A stretch of DNA of 33,450 nucleotides. It comes from Prevotella jejuni. Its GTDB lineage: Bacteria > Bacteroidota > Bacteroidia > Bacteroidales > Bacteroidaceae. A program made the translations under genes and the position numbers. How positions within the stretch are numbered: the first letter of the stretch is position 1; every line of letters begins with the position of its first letter. The stretch lies in NCBI RefSeq assembly GCF_900187995.1, contig NZ_FZNZ01000035.1:1-33450 (forward strand), in the 5' to 3' direction. Of the stretch, positions 7,687 through 17,228 are shown one piece after another. The notes under the pieces are model-generated. The model saw only the letters and a program-made list of their open reading frames with translations, was not told the origin of the DNA and made no database searches.

Positions 7687-9128
7687 TTAAGCCAACCTTC
7701 GTATTGGAAATTACAACTCTTATACCGAGGATTAATCCGCACGTATGTCTCTTTTACTTTCTTCACAACCCAATCGTGCAGAATTTCCTTTCTGCGTTTT
7801 GCCGTGACGATATCACGCATTGCTTGGAAGTCTTCTGTGATTGTTGCTCTATGTTCTGGTATACGTTCCTTCAACTTCACGATTGCACAAACGACTTTAC
7901 CACGTGCATTGGTCATCTGGAATGGTACAGAAATCTCCCCAACCTTCATCGTATCAACAACACGAGCCACCTCTGTCGGAAGATCCTTCATCTTAAAACG
8001 TGATGTACGAGTATTCTCTTGAGAGTTAACCATCAATCCATGGTTGTTCTTCGTGTCCTTATCATCAGAGAGATAAGCTGTTGCATCCTCAAATGTAAAC
8101 TTACCCTTTTGGATATCCTTACCTATCGAATCTAATCGCTCCTTAGCAGCATCGATAGAAGCAATTGACACATTCGGCTTCAAAAGGATATGACGAACGT
8201 TCACCTTATCACCTCGACGGTCTATCAGCTGAATGATATGGTAACCAAACTCGCTCTCCACAACCTTTGACACCTTCTTTGGATCCGTCAGATTAAAAGC
8301 TGCAGCAGCAAACGCTGGATCAAGTACACCACGTCCCATATAGCCTAACTCACCACCTTGACGAGCAGAGCCTGGGTCTTCTGAGTAAAGACGAGCCAAG
8401 GTTGCAAAAGAAGTCTCACCCTTTGTCACTCGGTCTGTATAGTCACGTAGTAAGTTCTTAATACGATTAACCTCCTCAGGCTCAACCTTTGGAGTCTGTG
8501 TAAGGATTTCTACCTCAACCGTTGTTGGAATCATAGGAATACTATCAACGGGGAGTTTCTTAAAGTACTCGCGTACTTCAGCAGGCGAAACCTTCACATC
8601 ACTTACGAGCTTCTCTTGCATTTTCTGTACAAGCAGACGGTTTTTATAGTCGTCATGTAGGTCCTGTCGGATCTGCGTCATACTCTTGTTTTGGAACTGC
8701 TCAAGCTTCTCCTTAGAACCTATCTGTGGCAAAGAAATCCAATAGTTAATCTGTTGATCAACACCCTGTGCAATCTCCGACTCAGAGACTTCAACACTAT
8801 CGATAGCCGCTTGATGAAGGAATAGCTTCTGAACTGCAATCTGTTCAGGCAAAATACACTCAGGATCACCATTCCATTTCACTCCTTCAGCCTCACTCTG
8901 AAGCTTCATTATCTCTACTTCTGACTTCAAGATAGGTTCATCACCTACTACCCAGATAACCTCGTCAACAACACTATTCGGTTTGTCTACCGCTGCTGTA
9001 TCGGCCTTCATTGAGTCTGACAGAGCAATAGGTTGACCGCTGGGACAGAATGCACCAGCATGCAGCCCCATTGCCGTGAGAACTGTTCCTACGAGTAGGA
9101 CAATTGTTTTTCCTTTATTTATCTTCAT
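7683..9128 (-). CDS. SurA-like periplasmic peptidyl-prolyl isomerase/chaperone
   Basis: 481 aa. It has an N-terminal hydrophobic signal segment (TIVLLVGTVLTAMGL), then a SurA N-terminal-type region (VDEVIWVVGDEPILKSEVE) and two parvulin (PpiC) domains at about 205-305 and 310-415. The first keeps FATLARLYSEDPGSARQGGELGYMGRG and the FGYHIIQLIDRRG end; the second opens with VRHILLKP but looks degenerate afterwards. SurA-type proteins escort unfolded outer-membrane proteins through the periplasm. It lies 17 bp after another parvulin gene and overlaps the OstA-like gene, which fits a joint role in outer-membrane biogenesis. The surA symbol is plausible, but the family has several paralogs in Bacteroidetes. 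Confidence 0.88.
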   Translation of the reverse strand: MKINKGKTIVLLVGTVLTAMGLHAGAFCPSGQPIALSDSMKADTAAVDKPNSVVDEVIWVVGDEPILKSEVEIMKLQSEAEGVKWNGDPECILPEQIAVQKLFLHQAAIDSVEVSESEIAQGVDQQINYWISLPQIGSKEKLEQFQNKSMTQIRQDLHDDYKNRLLVQKMQEKLVSDVKVSPAEVREYFKKLPVDSIPMIPTTVEVEILTQTPKVEPEEVNRIKNLLRDYTDRVTKGETSFATLARLYSEDPGSARQGGELGYMGRGVLDPAFAAAAFNLTDPKKVSKVVESEFGYHIIQLIDRRGDKVNVRHILLKPNVSIASIDAAKERLDSIGKDIQKGKFTFEDATAYLSDDKDTKNNHGLMVNSQENTRTSRFKMKDLPTEVARVVDTMKVGEISVPFQMTNARGKVVCAIVKLKERIPEHRATITEDFQAMRDIVTAKRRKEILHDWVVKKVKETYVRINPRYKSCNFQYEGWLK

Positions 9129-9145
9129 TGAAATGCTGTATTATC

Positions 9146-10570
9146 TTAATGCTTATTGACTGTTGAAAGAACATTCTTGTCAACAACTACCTTATATCTC
9201 TTGCGCAATGACTCTACCCACGCCTTCTCAAGTTCCTCTTGATAATTTGATACAACGAGGTCACGCACATCATCCATGCTCTCTGGTGCTTTTATCTTCT
9301 TACCATAAACGGCGTCTATAGGATATCCAGCAACAGGTTTCACAGTTGTCTTCTCACCAAAGACGTCACGATCTACCAATGCATTATCGCCCTTTCGAAA
9401 GATTCCCTTTTCTACACGGATACGAATTGTGTTATCTGCATTGAACTTATCACGTAGCTTCTCTGCCCATTGATTGAAAGACACATCCTTAACGCATGCC
9501 TTCACAGCTTCCACATCTTCCTTCTTCTTTACATGATAGGCTATACCCTTAAAACGTGGCTCTGTCCATTTATATTGTTTCTTATGCTTAAGGAAATAAG
9601 CTTCCAACGCCTTCTCATCCTTGGCCGCTTTATCCCAAACGGTACGATTACTCATCTCTATCATCAGTAGACCGTCATAATACTCACGGATAAGATTCTT
9701 GAGATTTACATCTTCCTTCTCTAACGAAGAAAGCTTCTTTGCAAGAATTTCTTCTTGTGTAGCTCCCTTCCCTTCACTCTCCACAAGTGAATCAAGCTTC
9801 TGTTCGATTATTTGGTCACGCAATCCCTGCATCTCAATATAGCGCATGATATCAGGATGTAGCGTCTCATAACTTGGGAATTCCTCGCGACCTATCATCT
9901 TGATGATGTGATAACCAAAAGGAGAAAGAACAGGAGCACTTATCTCTCCTGGCTTCAAAGCAAACAGCACCTTCTCAAACTCTGGCACAGTCTGACCTTT
10001 CTGAAGATGTAGTAACTCACCACCATTCTTGGCAGAATTAACATCTGTAGAATATTTCTTTGCCAGTTCTGCAAAATCAGCACCACCACGAATGGCTGTA
10101 TAGATAGAGTCAGCCAACTGCTTCACTGTCTCAGCCTCTTCCTTATCAGCACTCTGTAACATCCCGATAAGGATATGTGCGCAATGCCACATACCTCCAT
10201 TAGCTTCTACTTGCTGCTTTGCTTCACGATACAATTTATGTCCTTCAGCCTCAACATCAGCATCTGTAATAAAGGTTGGGCGCACCTGCTGGTCACGATA
10301 ACTTAAGAACTCTTTCTTAAAAGAGCTGAGTGTGTCAAGGTGTGCGTCGAGCGCAGCCTGTACCTTCAATTTGTAATTGATAAAGAGATTAACATACTCA
10401 TCTACACTCTTCTTATCAATCACTCCATCAGCATTATTCTTATTATATGAATACTCAAATTCCGAACGGCTCACAGGCTTGCCGTTGATAGTCATTATTG
10501 TTGGGTCAGTTTGTCCGTATGCCATTGTCGTGGAGAGCAATACTACTGACAAAATCGCTTTGAATTTCAT
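9146..10570 (-). CDS. Parvulin-type peptidyl-prolyl isomerase, periplasmic
   Basis: 474 aa with a signal peptide (MKFKAILSVVLLSTTMAYGQ; cleavage probably after AYG). A single clear parvulin domain runs from about 128 to 227: HCAHILI, then ADFAELAKKYSTDVNSAKNGGELLHLQKGQTVPEFE and the FGYHIIKMIGRE end. The C-terminal ~240 residues are charged and helical, with a possible second, worn parvulin-like part (RFKGIAYHVKKKEDVEAVK). It is probably a foldase for secreted or outer-membrane proteins. It sits between guaB (74 bp away) and the SurA-like gene (17 bp), all on one strand. Confidence 0.88.
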   Translation of the reverse strand: MKFKAILSVVLLSTTMAYGQTDPTIMTINGKPVSRSEFEYSYNKNNADGVIDKKSVDEYVNLFINYKLKVQAALDAHLDTLSSFKKEFLSYRDQQVRPTFITDADVEAEGHKLYREAKQQVEANGGMWHCAHILIGMLQSADKEEAETVKQLADSIYTAIRGGADFAELAKKYSTDVNSAKNGGELLHLQKGQTVPEFEKVLFALKPGEISAPVLSPFGYHIIKMIGREEFPSYETLHPDIMRYIEMQGLRDQIIEQKLDSLVESEGKGATQEEILAKKLSSLEKEDVNLKNLIREYYDGLLMIEMSNRTVWDKAAKDEKALEAYFLKHKKQYKWTEPRFKGIAYHVKKKEDVEAVKACVKDVSFNQWAEKLRDKFNADNTIRIRVEKGIFRKGDNALVDRDVFGEKTTVKPVAGYPIDAVYGKKIKAPESMDDVRDLVVSNYQEELEKAWVESLRKRYKVVVDKNVLSTVNKH

Positions 10571-10591
10571 TGTTATTATTTTAACGCAGGG

Positions 10592-10622
10592 ACCCTCTCC
10601 CCCGAAAGACAGGGAAGAGGGT
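10592..10622 (-). other. Hairpin between guaB and the parvulin gene
   Basis: ACCCTCTccc and its near-complement (agggaAGAGGGT) form a GC-rich stem in the leader of the parvulin gene. No U-tract follows, so it is more likely an mRNA processing or stabilising hairpin than a terminator. Confidence 0.4.
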
Positions 10623-10644
10623 GAATATTTTTCGTCTTTTACTA

Positions 10645-12138
<1,494 letters not shown>

Positions 12139-12156
12139 TTAGAAATTTATTGCATG

Positions 12157-12164
12157 CAAATTTA
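12157..12164 (-). promoter_or_regulatory. Candidate guaB -7 box
   Basis: On the - strand the sequence reads TAAATTTG, matching TAnnTTTG, and gives a leader of about 25 nt before the guaB ATG at 12129. No convincing -33 box is seen at 19-21 bp. Confidence 0.5.
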
Positions 12165-12388
12165 GCAATTAAATATCAAACAGACTGGTTTTTTCCGTTT
12201 TTTCTCACACCTTATTAAAAGTATTTAATATTTCCCTTTACCGTCTTCCCTACTTTTCGACTATCGACTCCTTCACACATACAATTATTCACATACTCTT
12301 TAACCTTCTTAATTGCCTATAACTAACTTATAATCAGTACGTATAAGTATATTATAGATTAAATCAATGACCGTATAGATAATATCTG

Positions 12389-12419
12389 TTGTGGTAGAAT
12401 AACAAACTCACTAACTTTG
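12389..12419 (+). promoter_or_regulatory. dps copy 1 promoter
   Basis: TTG (12389-12391), a 20-bp spacer, then TAACTTTG (12412-12419), a good Bacteroidetes -33/-7 pair. It would give a leader of about 40 nt before the ATG at 12461. Confidence 0.6.
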
Positions 12420-12460
12420 CACTCGTAAACAAGAAACAACAACTTAAAAATATATTCATG

Positions 12461-12949
12461 ATGAAAAGATTAGAAGTATTAGGATTAAACGAAAAGAAAG
12501 TAGAGAACATAGTAAACGAACTATCAGTTTTGTTGGCCGACCTTCAGGTGTTCTATAGCAACCTCCGTGGTTTCCATTGGAACGTAAAGGGACATGGGTT
12601 CTTTGTAATGCACAGTAAGTATGAGGAACTTTACAACGATGCAGCAGAGAAGGTTGACGAGGTTGCTGAGCGTATCCTTCAGTTAGGTAGCAATCCAGAG
12701 AGCCGTTTCAGTGCATATCTGCAATCAGCTGAGATTAAAGAAGCTGGTGTCGTTAGCTGTAGCAAAGAGGCTGTTGACTTGCTCTTGGGCTACTACAAGA
12801 CACTGATTGCACGTGAGCGTAGAATCATCGAGGTTGCTTCTGACGCACACGATGACACAACTGTTTCACTGGTAAGCGATTTCCTCAAAGAGCAGGAGAA
12901 GACTGTTTGGATGCTTGTTGCCGTTAGTTCACAGAATTGCGCAGAATAA
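12461..12949 (+). CDS. dps: Dps-family ferritin-like protein, copy 1
   Basis: 162 aa. Dps assembles 12-subunit shells that oxidise and store iron with peroxide, protecting DNA. All four ferroxidase ligands show the family spacing: His39, His51, Asp66 and Glu70 (FHWNVKGHGFF...H...VDEVAER). There is no Lys-rich N-terminal tail, so direct DNA binding is uncertain. ATG at 12461 is chosen because it aligns with copy 2; an ATG directly upstream (12458) adds one Met. It has its own promoter, and an inverted repeat follows the stop. It is about 86% identical to copy 2, with a fully identical stretch of ~37 residues in the middle. Confidence 0.95.
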   Translation: MKRLEVLGLNEKKVENIVNELSVLLADLQVFYSNLRGFHWNVKGHGFFVMHSKYEELYNDAAEKVDEVAERILQLGSNPESRFSAYLQSAEIKEAGVVSCSKEAVDLLLGYYKTLIARERRIIEVASDAHDDTTVSLVSDFLKEQEKTVWMLVAVSSQNCAE

Positions 12950-12975
12950 TACAAAAACATTATCACATATAAACA

Positions 12976-13020
12976 AGAGACTGGGAACAAGCATGAATAC
13001 ATTTCATTGTCTCAGTCTCT
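12976..13020. terminator. Inverted repeat after dps copy 1
   Basis: AGAGACTGgGAaCAA (12976-12990) pairs with TTGTCtCAGTCTCT (13007-13020) with a 16-base loop. It sits 27 bp after the stop. No strong T-run follows, so it is a probable 3'-end hairpin rather than a textbook terminator. Confidence 0.5.
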
Positions 13021-13171
13021 ACCACTCCTTAACAGGGTTAGTTGTGGTCAGTATATCCATTTGAGGACATTCCAAATAGGCATAAGACTTATAAAGAACA
13101 GAGACAAGACTGATTATCAATACAAAACAGAAGTTAATATGTAAAATATTATAAAAGATAGTCATAATCCC

Positions 13172-13201
13172 TTGCTTTATAAAAACCAACAACTATCTTT
13201 G
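13172..13201 (+). promoter_or_regulatory. dps copy 2 promoter
   Basis: TTG (13172-13174), a 19-bp spacer and TATCTTTG (13194-13201) match the Bacteroidetes promoter pattern. The leader would be about 38 nt, almost the same as for copy 1, so each paralog appears separately transcribed. Confidence 0.6.
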
Positions 13202-13242
13202 TTATCGAGATCTTAAAACATTAACTTAAAACGTATTTCAAG

Positions 13243-13731
13243 ATGAAAAGACTGGAAGTATTAGGATTAGATGAGAAGAAAGTACAGCACGTAGTAGTAG
13301 ATCTATCACTCTTACTGGCCGACCTCCAAGTGTTTTATGCTAACCTCCGCAATTTCCACTGGAACGTAAAGGGACATGGTTTCTTTGTATTACATAGCAA
13401 GTATGAGGAACTTTACAACGATGCAGCAGAGAAGGTTGACGAGGTTGCTGAGCGTATCCTTCAGTTGGGCAGCAATCCTGAAAGTCGCTTCAGTGCTTAT
13501 CTGGAAGTTGCTGAAATCAAAGAGGCTGGCGTTGTTAGCTGCAGCAAAGAGGCTGTTGACTTGCTCTTAGATTACTACAAGACACTGATTGCTCGTGAGC
13601 GTAGAATCATCGACCTTGCTACAGAGGCACACGATGACACTACAGTTTCATTGATGAATGACTTCCTCGTTCAGCAGGAGAAGACTGTTTGGATGCTCGT
13701 TGCTGTTAGCTCACAGAGCTGCGCTGAGTAA
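13243..13731 (+). CDS. dps: Dps-family ferritin-like protein, copy 2
   Basis: 162 aa and about 86% identical to copy 1, with the same His39, His51, Asp66 and Glu70 ferroxidase set. The differences cluster in the first helix and in the C-terminal helix (for example NDFLVQQ against SDFLKEQ), surfaces that could set assembly or partner choice. Separated from copy 1 by 293 bp holding its own promoter, so the two may respond to different signals or form mixed shells. A long-range inverted repeat and a 22-bp palindrome array follow its stop. Confidence 0.95.
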   Translation: MKRLEVLGLDEKKVQHVVVDLSLLLADLQVFYANLRNFHWNVKGHGFFVLHSKYEELYNDAAEKVDEVAERILQLGSNPESRFSAYLEVAEIKEAGVVSCSKEAVDLLLDYYKTLIARERRIIDLATEAHDDTTVSLMNDFLVQQEKTVWMLVAVSSQSCAE

Positions 13732-13755
13732 TTCATCAGATTATAATATATTGCC

Positions 13756-13877
13756 AAGAGGCTGAATCATAAGTTAAAGTGCACGTCATGTGCATTGATT
13801 AGAAGGCTCTATTGCAGGATTAACTATACTTATTATCCTCACCATTAGCCATCGTCAACTTTCTAATTCAGCCTCTT
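13756..13877 (+). repeat. Long-range inverted repeat in the dps copy 2 3' region
   Basis: AAGAGGCTGAAT (13756-13767) pairs perfectly with ATTCAGCCTCTT (13866-13877), enclosing 98 bases with smaller imperfect stems. A T-rich stretch (TCTTTATTTCTTC) follows the right arm, so this may be the 3' end of the dps transcript. Confidence 0.5.
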
Positions 13878-13884
13878 TCTTTAT

Positions 13885-13971
13885 TTCTTCTCATGAAAAG
13901 AAGAAATTATTCTCATGAAAAGAAAGATTTATCTTCATGAAAAAAAATATTTCTTCTCATGAAGATAAATC
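13885..13971. repeat. 22-bp-period TCATGA palindrome array A
   Basis: TCATGA starts at 13891, 13913, 13935 and 13957, exactly 22 bp apart, in A/T-tract surroundings. The last two units form a perfect 15-bp inverted repeat (13926-13940 and 13957-13971). It lies 26 bp downstream of the HigA-like stop and also downstream of dps copy 2. The spacing matches arrays B and C. It has no coding potential, and the function is unknown. Confidence 0.85.
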
Positions 13972-13997
13972 ATAATAGACATCTTTCAGTGATGTAA

Positions 13998-14309
13998 CTA
14001 ACCAACAACAAGTGCAAAACGAAGTCCTAAAGCATTCGCAATCTGCATAAAAGTAGATAGCTGCATATCACTGTTTCCACGCTCGATATTAGAGATATAC
14101 TCTCGCTTCTTACCTATCTTATCTGCCAACTGCTGCTGTGTCATCTTCTGTTGCTTACGTTGTTCTTTCAGTAGTTCAGCATAGTAATAAGCTTTCGCAC
14201 GTGCCTCGAACGCCTCACGTTCGGGAGAGCCTAAGTCCCCATACTTCTCCTTCAAGTGTTCTGAAGAGGTGTGCAACTTTGCTAATCTATTTTCATCTAA
14301 CTTTATCAT
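13998..14309 (-). CDS. HigA-like XRE-family antitoxin
   Basis: 103 aa. Residues about 47-99 form an XRE/Cro-type helix-turn-helix (KMTQQQLADKIGKKREYISNIERGNSDMQLSTFMQIANALG). The N-terminal ~45 residues are charged and helical, probably the toxin-binding part. It follows the toxin gene by 3 bp, the toxin-first order of higBA modules. Such antitoxins neutralise the toxin and repress their own promoter; here the only promoter seen is upstream of the toxin. Family assignment is confident; the precise subfamily is not. Confidence 0.88.
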   Translation of the reverse strand: MIKLDENRLAKLHTSSEHLKEKYGDLGSPEREAFEARAKAYYYAELLKEQRKQQKMTQQQLADKIGKKREYISNIERGNSDMQLSTFMQIANALGLRFALVVG

Positions 14310-14312
14310 AAC

Positions 14313-14663
14313 TTATTCCTCCATGTAATTCTCCAATAACCTATAAGCTTTATTTATCTCACGTTTATATTGTTTCGTATCTTTTTTCAGAAAAGAATTC
14401 AGATAGAGAATCTTCGTTGCTTGCATAAAACTGGCAGCATTTACCGCAAACAAGATTGTACGATACTCATTACTGCCTACTGAAACACGTGCCTCATAGA
14501 GGTCAGTATTCTCTAAATGCTTCACATACTTCTTCTTTACAACATCTTGTGTTTTAATAATATGCTCCACATAATCATACTTCTCTTTAGTTCTTAAATC
14601 CAAGCTTGCATAATAAGCTTCATACTCTAATGAGTAAAGGATTTCTCTTACAACTTTATCCAT
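14313..14663 (-). CDS. RelE/HigB-like toxin of a type II toxin-antitoxin pair
   Basis: 116 aa from MDKVVREILYSLEYEAYY. The pattern (Y..LD.RTKEKYDYVEHIIKTQ, KYVKHLENTDLYEARVSVGSNEYRTILFAV, ATKILYLNSFLKKDTKQYKREINKAYRLL) is that of the RelE/HigB Gp49-like family, ribosome-dependent or free mRNA interferases. Typical features are ENTDLYEARV, the strand with EYRTILF, and the basic KKDTKQYKREI near the C-terminus. An ATG at 14678 would add five residues, but a strong promoter box at 14667-14674 places transcription start at about the ATG at 14663, so the shorter form is preferred. The antitoxin gene follows after 3 bp. Confidence 0.85.
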   Translation of the reverse strand: MDKVVREILYSLEYEAYYASLDLRTKEKYDYVEHIIKTQDVVKKKYVKHLENTDLYEARVSVGSNEYRTILFAVNAASFMQATKILYLNSFLKKDTKQYKREINKAYRLLENYMEE

Positions 14664-14666
14664 AGG

Positions 14667-14698
14667 CAAAGGTAACAAATAGATTACATATATCCAAA
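14667..14698 (-). promoter_or_regulatory. Toxin-antitoxin promoter abutting the start codon
   Basis: On the - strand: TTTG (14698-14695), a 20-bp spacer, TACCTTTG (14674-14667). This is the best consensus match in the window. With a -7 box centred 7 bp before the start site, transcription would begin at or next to the A of the ATG at 14663, implying a leaderless or nearly leaderless mRNA. Confidence 0.6.
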
Positions 14699-14803
14699 TA
14701 AATGGAAGGGTTTAATTACTTTATTAAGGCTTATAAAGGGTATTAACACTTACTTTTAAGGGGAGAAAGGTTCAGCTTTATATTAGATTCTCAGAGGGTA
14801 AAA

Positions 14804-14908
14804 GGGCACTCAAGATTCGTATGTATTAAAGGAAATAGGCACACACAACTCGTTTCATCGTAGCAAAGAGAAGTTAACGATGAGAAGGGTACGAGCTGTG
14901 AGTGCCTA
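14804..14908. repeat. Three-armed inverted repeat between recQ and the toxin-antitoxin genes
   Basis: An 18-base stem with two mismatches (14836-14853 with 14891-14908, TAGGCAC...CTCGT type), with an inner 7-bp stem TCATCGT (14855-14861) / ACGATGA (14877-14883). A second copy of the left arm (GGCACTCA...TCGTA, 14805-14821) could pair with the same right arm instead. It begins 36 bp beyond the recQ stop. On the - strand it is followed by TTTCCTTTAA, so a 3'-end role for recQ is plausible. Confidence 0.6.
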
Positions 14909-14944
14909 CGGATAAATATAATATCATCACTCTGACAGTGAGAA

Positions 14945-17128
14945 TTAATTAGCCATCTCTGACAAGAACTTAATGCGTACGAGGCGTATCTCCTCTTCGC
15001 TGTAGTCACCATCAAGTTCTTCCATTGCAGCATTAAGACTGTCAGTCTCACTATCCATGAAATAATCATAGATATCATCTATCTGGTCTTCATCATAGAC
15101 ATCCTCAAGGAAGTAATCGATGTTAAGTTTTGTACCACTATAGACAATCTCTTCAATCTTTGTCAGCAGGTCATCGAAATCAAGTCCCTCAGCAGACGCA
15201 ATATCATCAAGCGGCAACTGTCGGTCGATACTTTGGATGATCTTCACCTTCTGCATTGACTTCTTTGCCACCGTCCTGACACGTAATTCCTCTGGACGTT
15301 CTATGTTGTTTTCCTCACAATGATGCTTAATTAGCTCACAGAACTCCTTCCCATAGCGTTTTGCTTTCCCAGCTCCTACGCCTTGGATATTCTGTAATTC
15401 CTGCTCATTGATAGGATACATCATCGCCATCTGCTCCAAAGAGACATCTTGGAAGATAACATAAGGCGGTATCTCCAACTTATGTGCAATATCCTTACGG
15501 AGTTTCTTCAGCATGGAGAAAAGTTCTGGGTCAAGGACTGCCGAACTTACGATTGGTTCATCGTCATCGTCATCATCCTTAAACTCAGTATCCATAACGA
15601 TCATAAATGACTCTGGTGACTTCAAGAAACGCTTACCAGCTGCTGTTAGTTTCAGCAACCCATAGTTCTCTACATCCTTCTTCAGATAACCCGCTAAAAG
15701 AGCCTGACGTATAACAGGATTCCATATCTTTGGGTCTTCGCCTTCGCCTGCACCGAAGTCATCTAACTCATCGTGCTTATGATCTTTCTGGTCGTCTGTA
15801 GCCCTACCACGCACAAAGTCAATAACATACTCCTGTCGGAAATTCTCTTTTAAGGTCTTCACAGCCTGTAGAACAATAAGTAGCTGCTTCTCAGCCTCAA
15901 TCTTTGTCTTAGGATGCAAACAGTTATCACACATAGAGCAGTTACACTTTGGATAGTCTTCACCAAAGTAATGTAAGAGCATCTTACGGCGACATACAGA
16001 CGACTCTGCGTATGCCTCTGTTTCTTGCAACAGTTGACGCCCTATGTCCTGTTCGGCTATAGGTTTCCCCTCCATAAACTTTTCAAGTTTATTGAGGTCT
16101 TTCTTAGAATAGAAAACAACACATATACCTTCCTCACCATCACGTCCTGCGCGTCCTGTTTCTTGGTAGTAACCCTCCAGACTCTTCGGTATATCATAAT
16201 GTATAACGAAGCGAACATCAGGCTTATCGATACCCATTCCAAAAGCAATCGTGGCTACAATGATATCCAACTCTTCCATGAGAAAGTCGTCTTGAGCCTT
16301 TGAACGTGTCTCAGAGTCAAGCCCTGCATGATAAGGTGCTGCCTTAATATCATTTGCTTTAAGGATAGCAGCCAACTCTTCTACCTTCTTACGAGAAAGA
16401 CAATAGATAATTCCACTCTTGCCAGCGTGCTGCTTTATAAACTTAATGATTTGTTTATTCGTATCATCATCACTCTTCTTTGGCCGCACTTCATAATAGA
16501 GGTTTGGTCGATTAAACGAACTCTTAAACTCTGCACAATCCTCAATACCTAAGCTACGTACGATATCTGTACGTACCTTATCAGTAGCTGTAGCAGTAAG
16601 AGCGATGACCGGAGCTGTCCCAATCGACTCAATTGCACAACGTATCTTACGATACTCAGGGCGAAAATCATGGCCCCATTCGGAGATACAATGTGCTTCA
16701 TCAATAGCGTAGAAACTTATCTTTACCGACTTTAAGAACTCCACATTCTCCTCTTTATTCAGTGATTCAGGAGCAACATAGAGTAGTTTTGTTCGACCAG
16801 AGACAATGTCTGCTCTGACCTGATCTATCTCCCCTTTCTTTAGAGAAGAATTGAGATAATGAGCTATACCATCCTCTTCACTGATTCCATTAATGACATC
16901 TACTTGGTTTTTCATTAATGCAATAAGCGGAGAAACAACAATAGCTGTGCCTTCCATAATCAATGAAGGGAGTTGATAACAAAGGCTTTTGCCACCACCG
17001 GTAGGCATTAGCACGAAAGTATCCTTCCCATCAAGAAGATTACGGATAATAGCTTCTTGGTCGCCTTTGAACTTGTCAAAGCCAAAATAATGTTTTAGTT
17101 TTTCGGTAAGATTGACTTCTTGTGTCAT
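14945..17128 (-). CDS. recQ: ATP-dependent DNA helicase RecQ
   Basis: 727 aa. A 3'-5' helicase for recombination repair and stalled forks. Walker A MPTGGGKS (41-48), DEAH (143-146) within AIDEAHCISEWGHDFRPEYR, and motif VI ETGRAGRDG. A Zn-binding cluster follows (CRRKMLLHYFGEDYPKCNCSMCDNC), then the RQC winged-helix region and an HRDC domain around 535-605 (QNIQGVGAGKAKRYG). It is longer than E. coli RecQ (~609 aa) by an acidic insert (DDDDDDE) and a C-terminal acidic extension with repeated D/E-Y-D patterns. It is downstream of clpX on the same strand, separated by a strong hairpin. Confidence 0.97.
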   Translation of the reverse strand: MTQEVNLTEKLKHYFGFDKFKGDQEAIIRNLLDGKDTFVLMPTGGGKSLCYQLPSLIMEGTAIVVSPLIALMKNQVDVINGISEEDGIAHYLNSSLKKGEIDQVRADIVSGRTKLLYVAPESLNKEENVEFLKSVKISFYAIDEAHCISEWGHDFRPEYRKIRCAIESIGTAPVIALTATATDKVRTDIVRSLGIEDCAEFKSSFNRPNLYYEVRPKKSDDDTNKQIIKFIKQHAGKSGIIYCLSRKKVEELAAILKANDIKAAPYHAGLDSETRSKAQDDFLMEELDIIVATIAFGMGIDKPDVRFVIHYDIPKSLEGYYQETGRAGRDGEEGICVVFYSKKDLNKLEKFMEGKPIAEQDIGRQLLQETEAYAESSVCRRKMLLHYFGEDYPKCNCSMCDNCLHPKTKIEAEKQLLIVLQAVKTLKENFRQEYVIDFVRGRATDDQKDHKHDELDDFGAGEGEDPKIWNPVIRQALLAGYLKKDVENYGLLKLTAAGKRFLKSPESFMIVMDTEFKDDDDDDEPIVSSAVLDPELFSMLKKLRKDIAHKLEIPPYVIFQDVSLEQMAMMYPINEQELQNIQGVGAGKAKRYGKEFCELIKHHCEENNIERPEELRVRTVAKKSMQKVKIIQSIDRQLPLDDIASAEGLDFDDLLTKIEEIVYSGTKLNIDYFLEDVYDEDQIDDIYDYFMDSETDSLNAAMEELDGDYSEEEIRLVRIKFLSEMAN

Positions 17129-17176
17129 GTTAATAGCTGGGTATATTTCTATACTTTACGGTTCTGTAGAAATAAC

Positions 17177-17218
17177 ACAGCCCACAGATGTGAATAGTTC
17201 TTCACATCAGTAGGCTGT
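17177..17218 (-). terminator. Terminator-like hairpin downstream of clpX
   Basis: ACAGCCcACaGATGTGAA (17177-17194) pairs with TTCACATCaGTaGGCTGT (17201-17218), loop of six. On the - strand it is followed by a T-rich stretch (GTTATTTC). It lies 10 bp after the clpX stop and separates clpPX from recQ. Confidence 0.75.
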
Positions 17219-17228
17219 ATATATAGGT

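Noticed and set aside
13885..13971. The 22-bp arrays as CRISPR
   Set aside because: The repeated part is only a short A/T-rich palindrome and the whole 22-bp unit recurs; there are no unique spacers of 28-40 bp and no cas genes in the window.
14791..15078. 95-codon frame on the - strand at the recQ 3' end
   Set aside because: It overlaps the recQ C-terminus in another frame and runs through the inverted-repeat structure; no family features.
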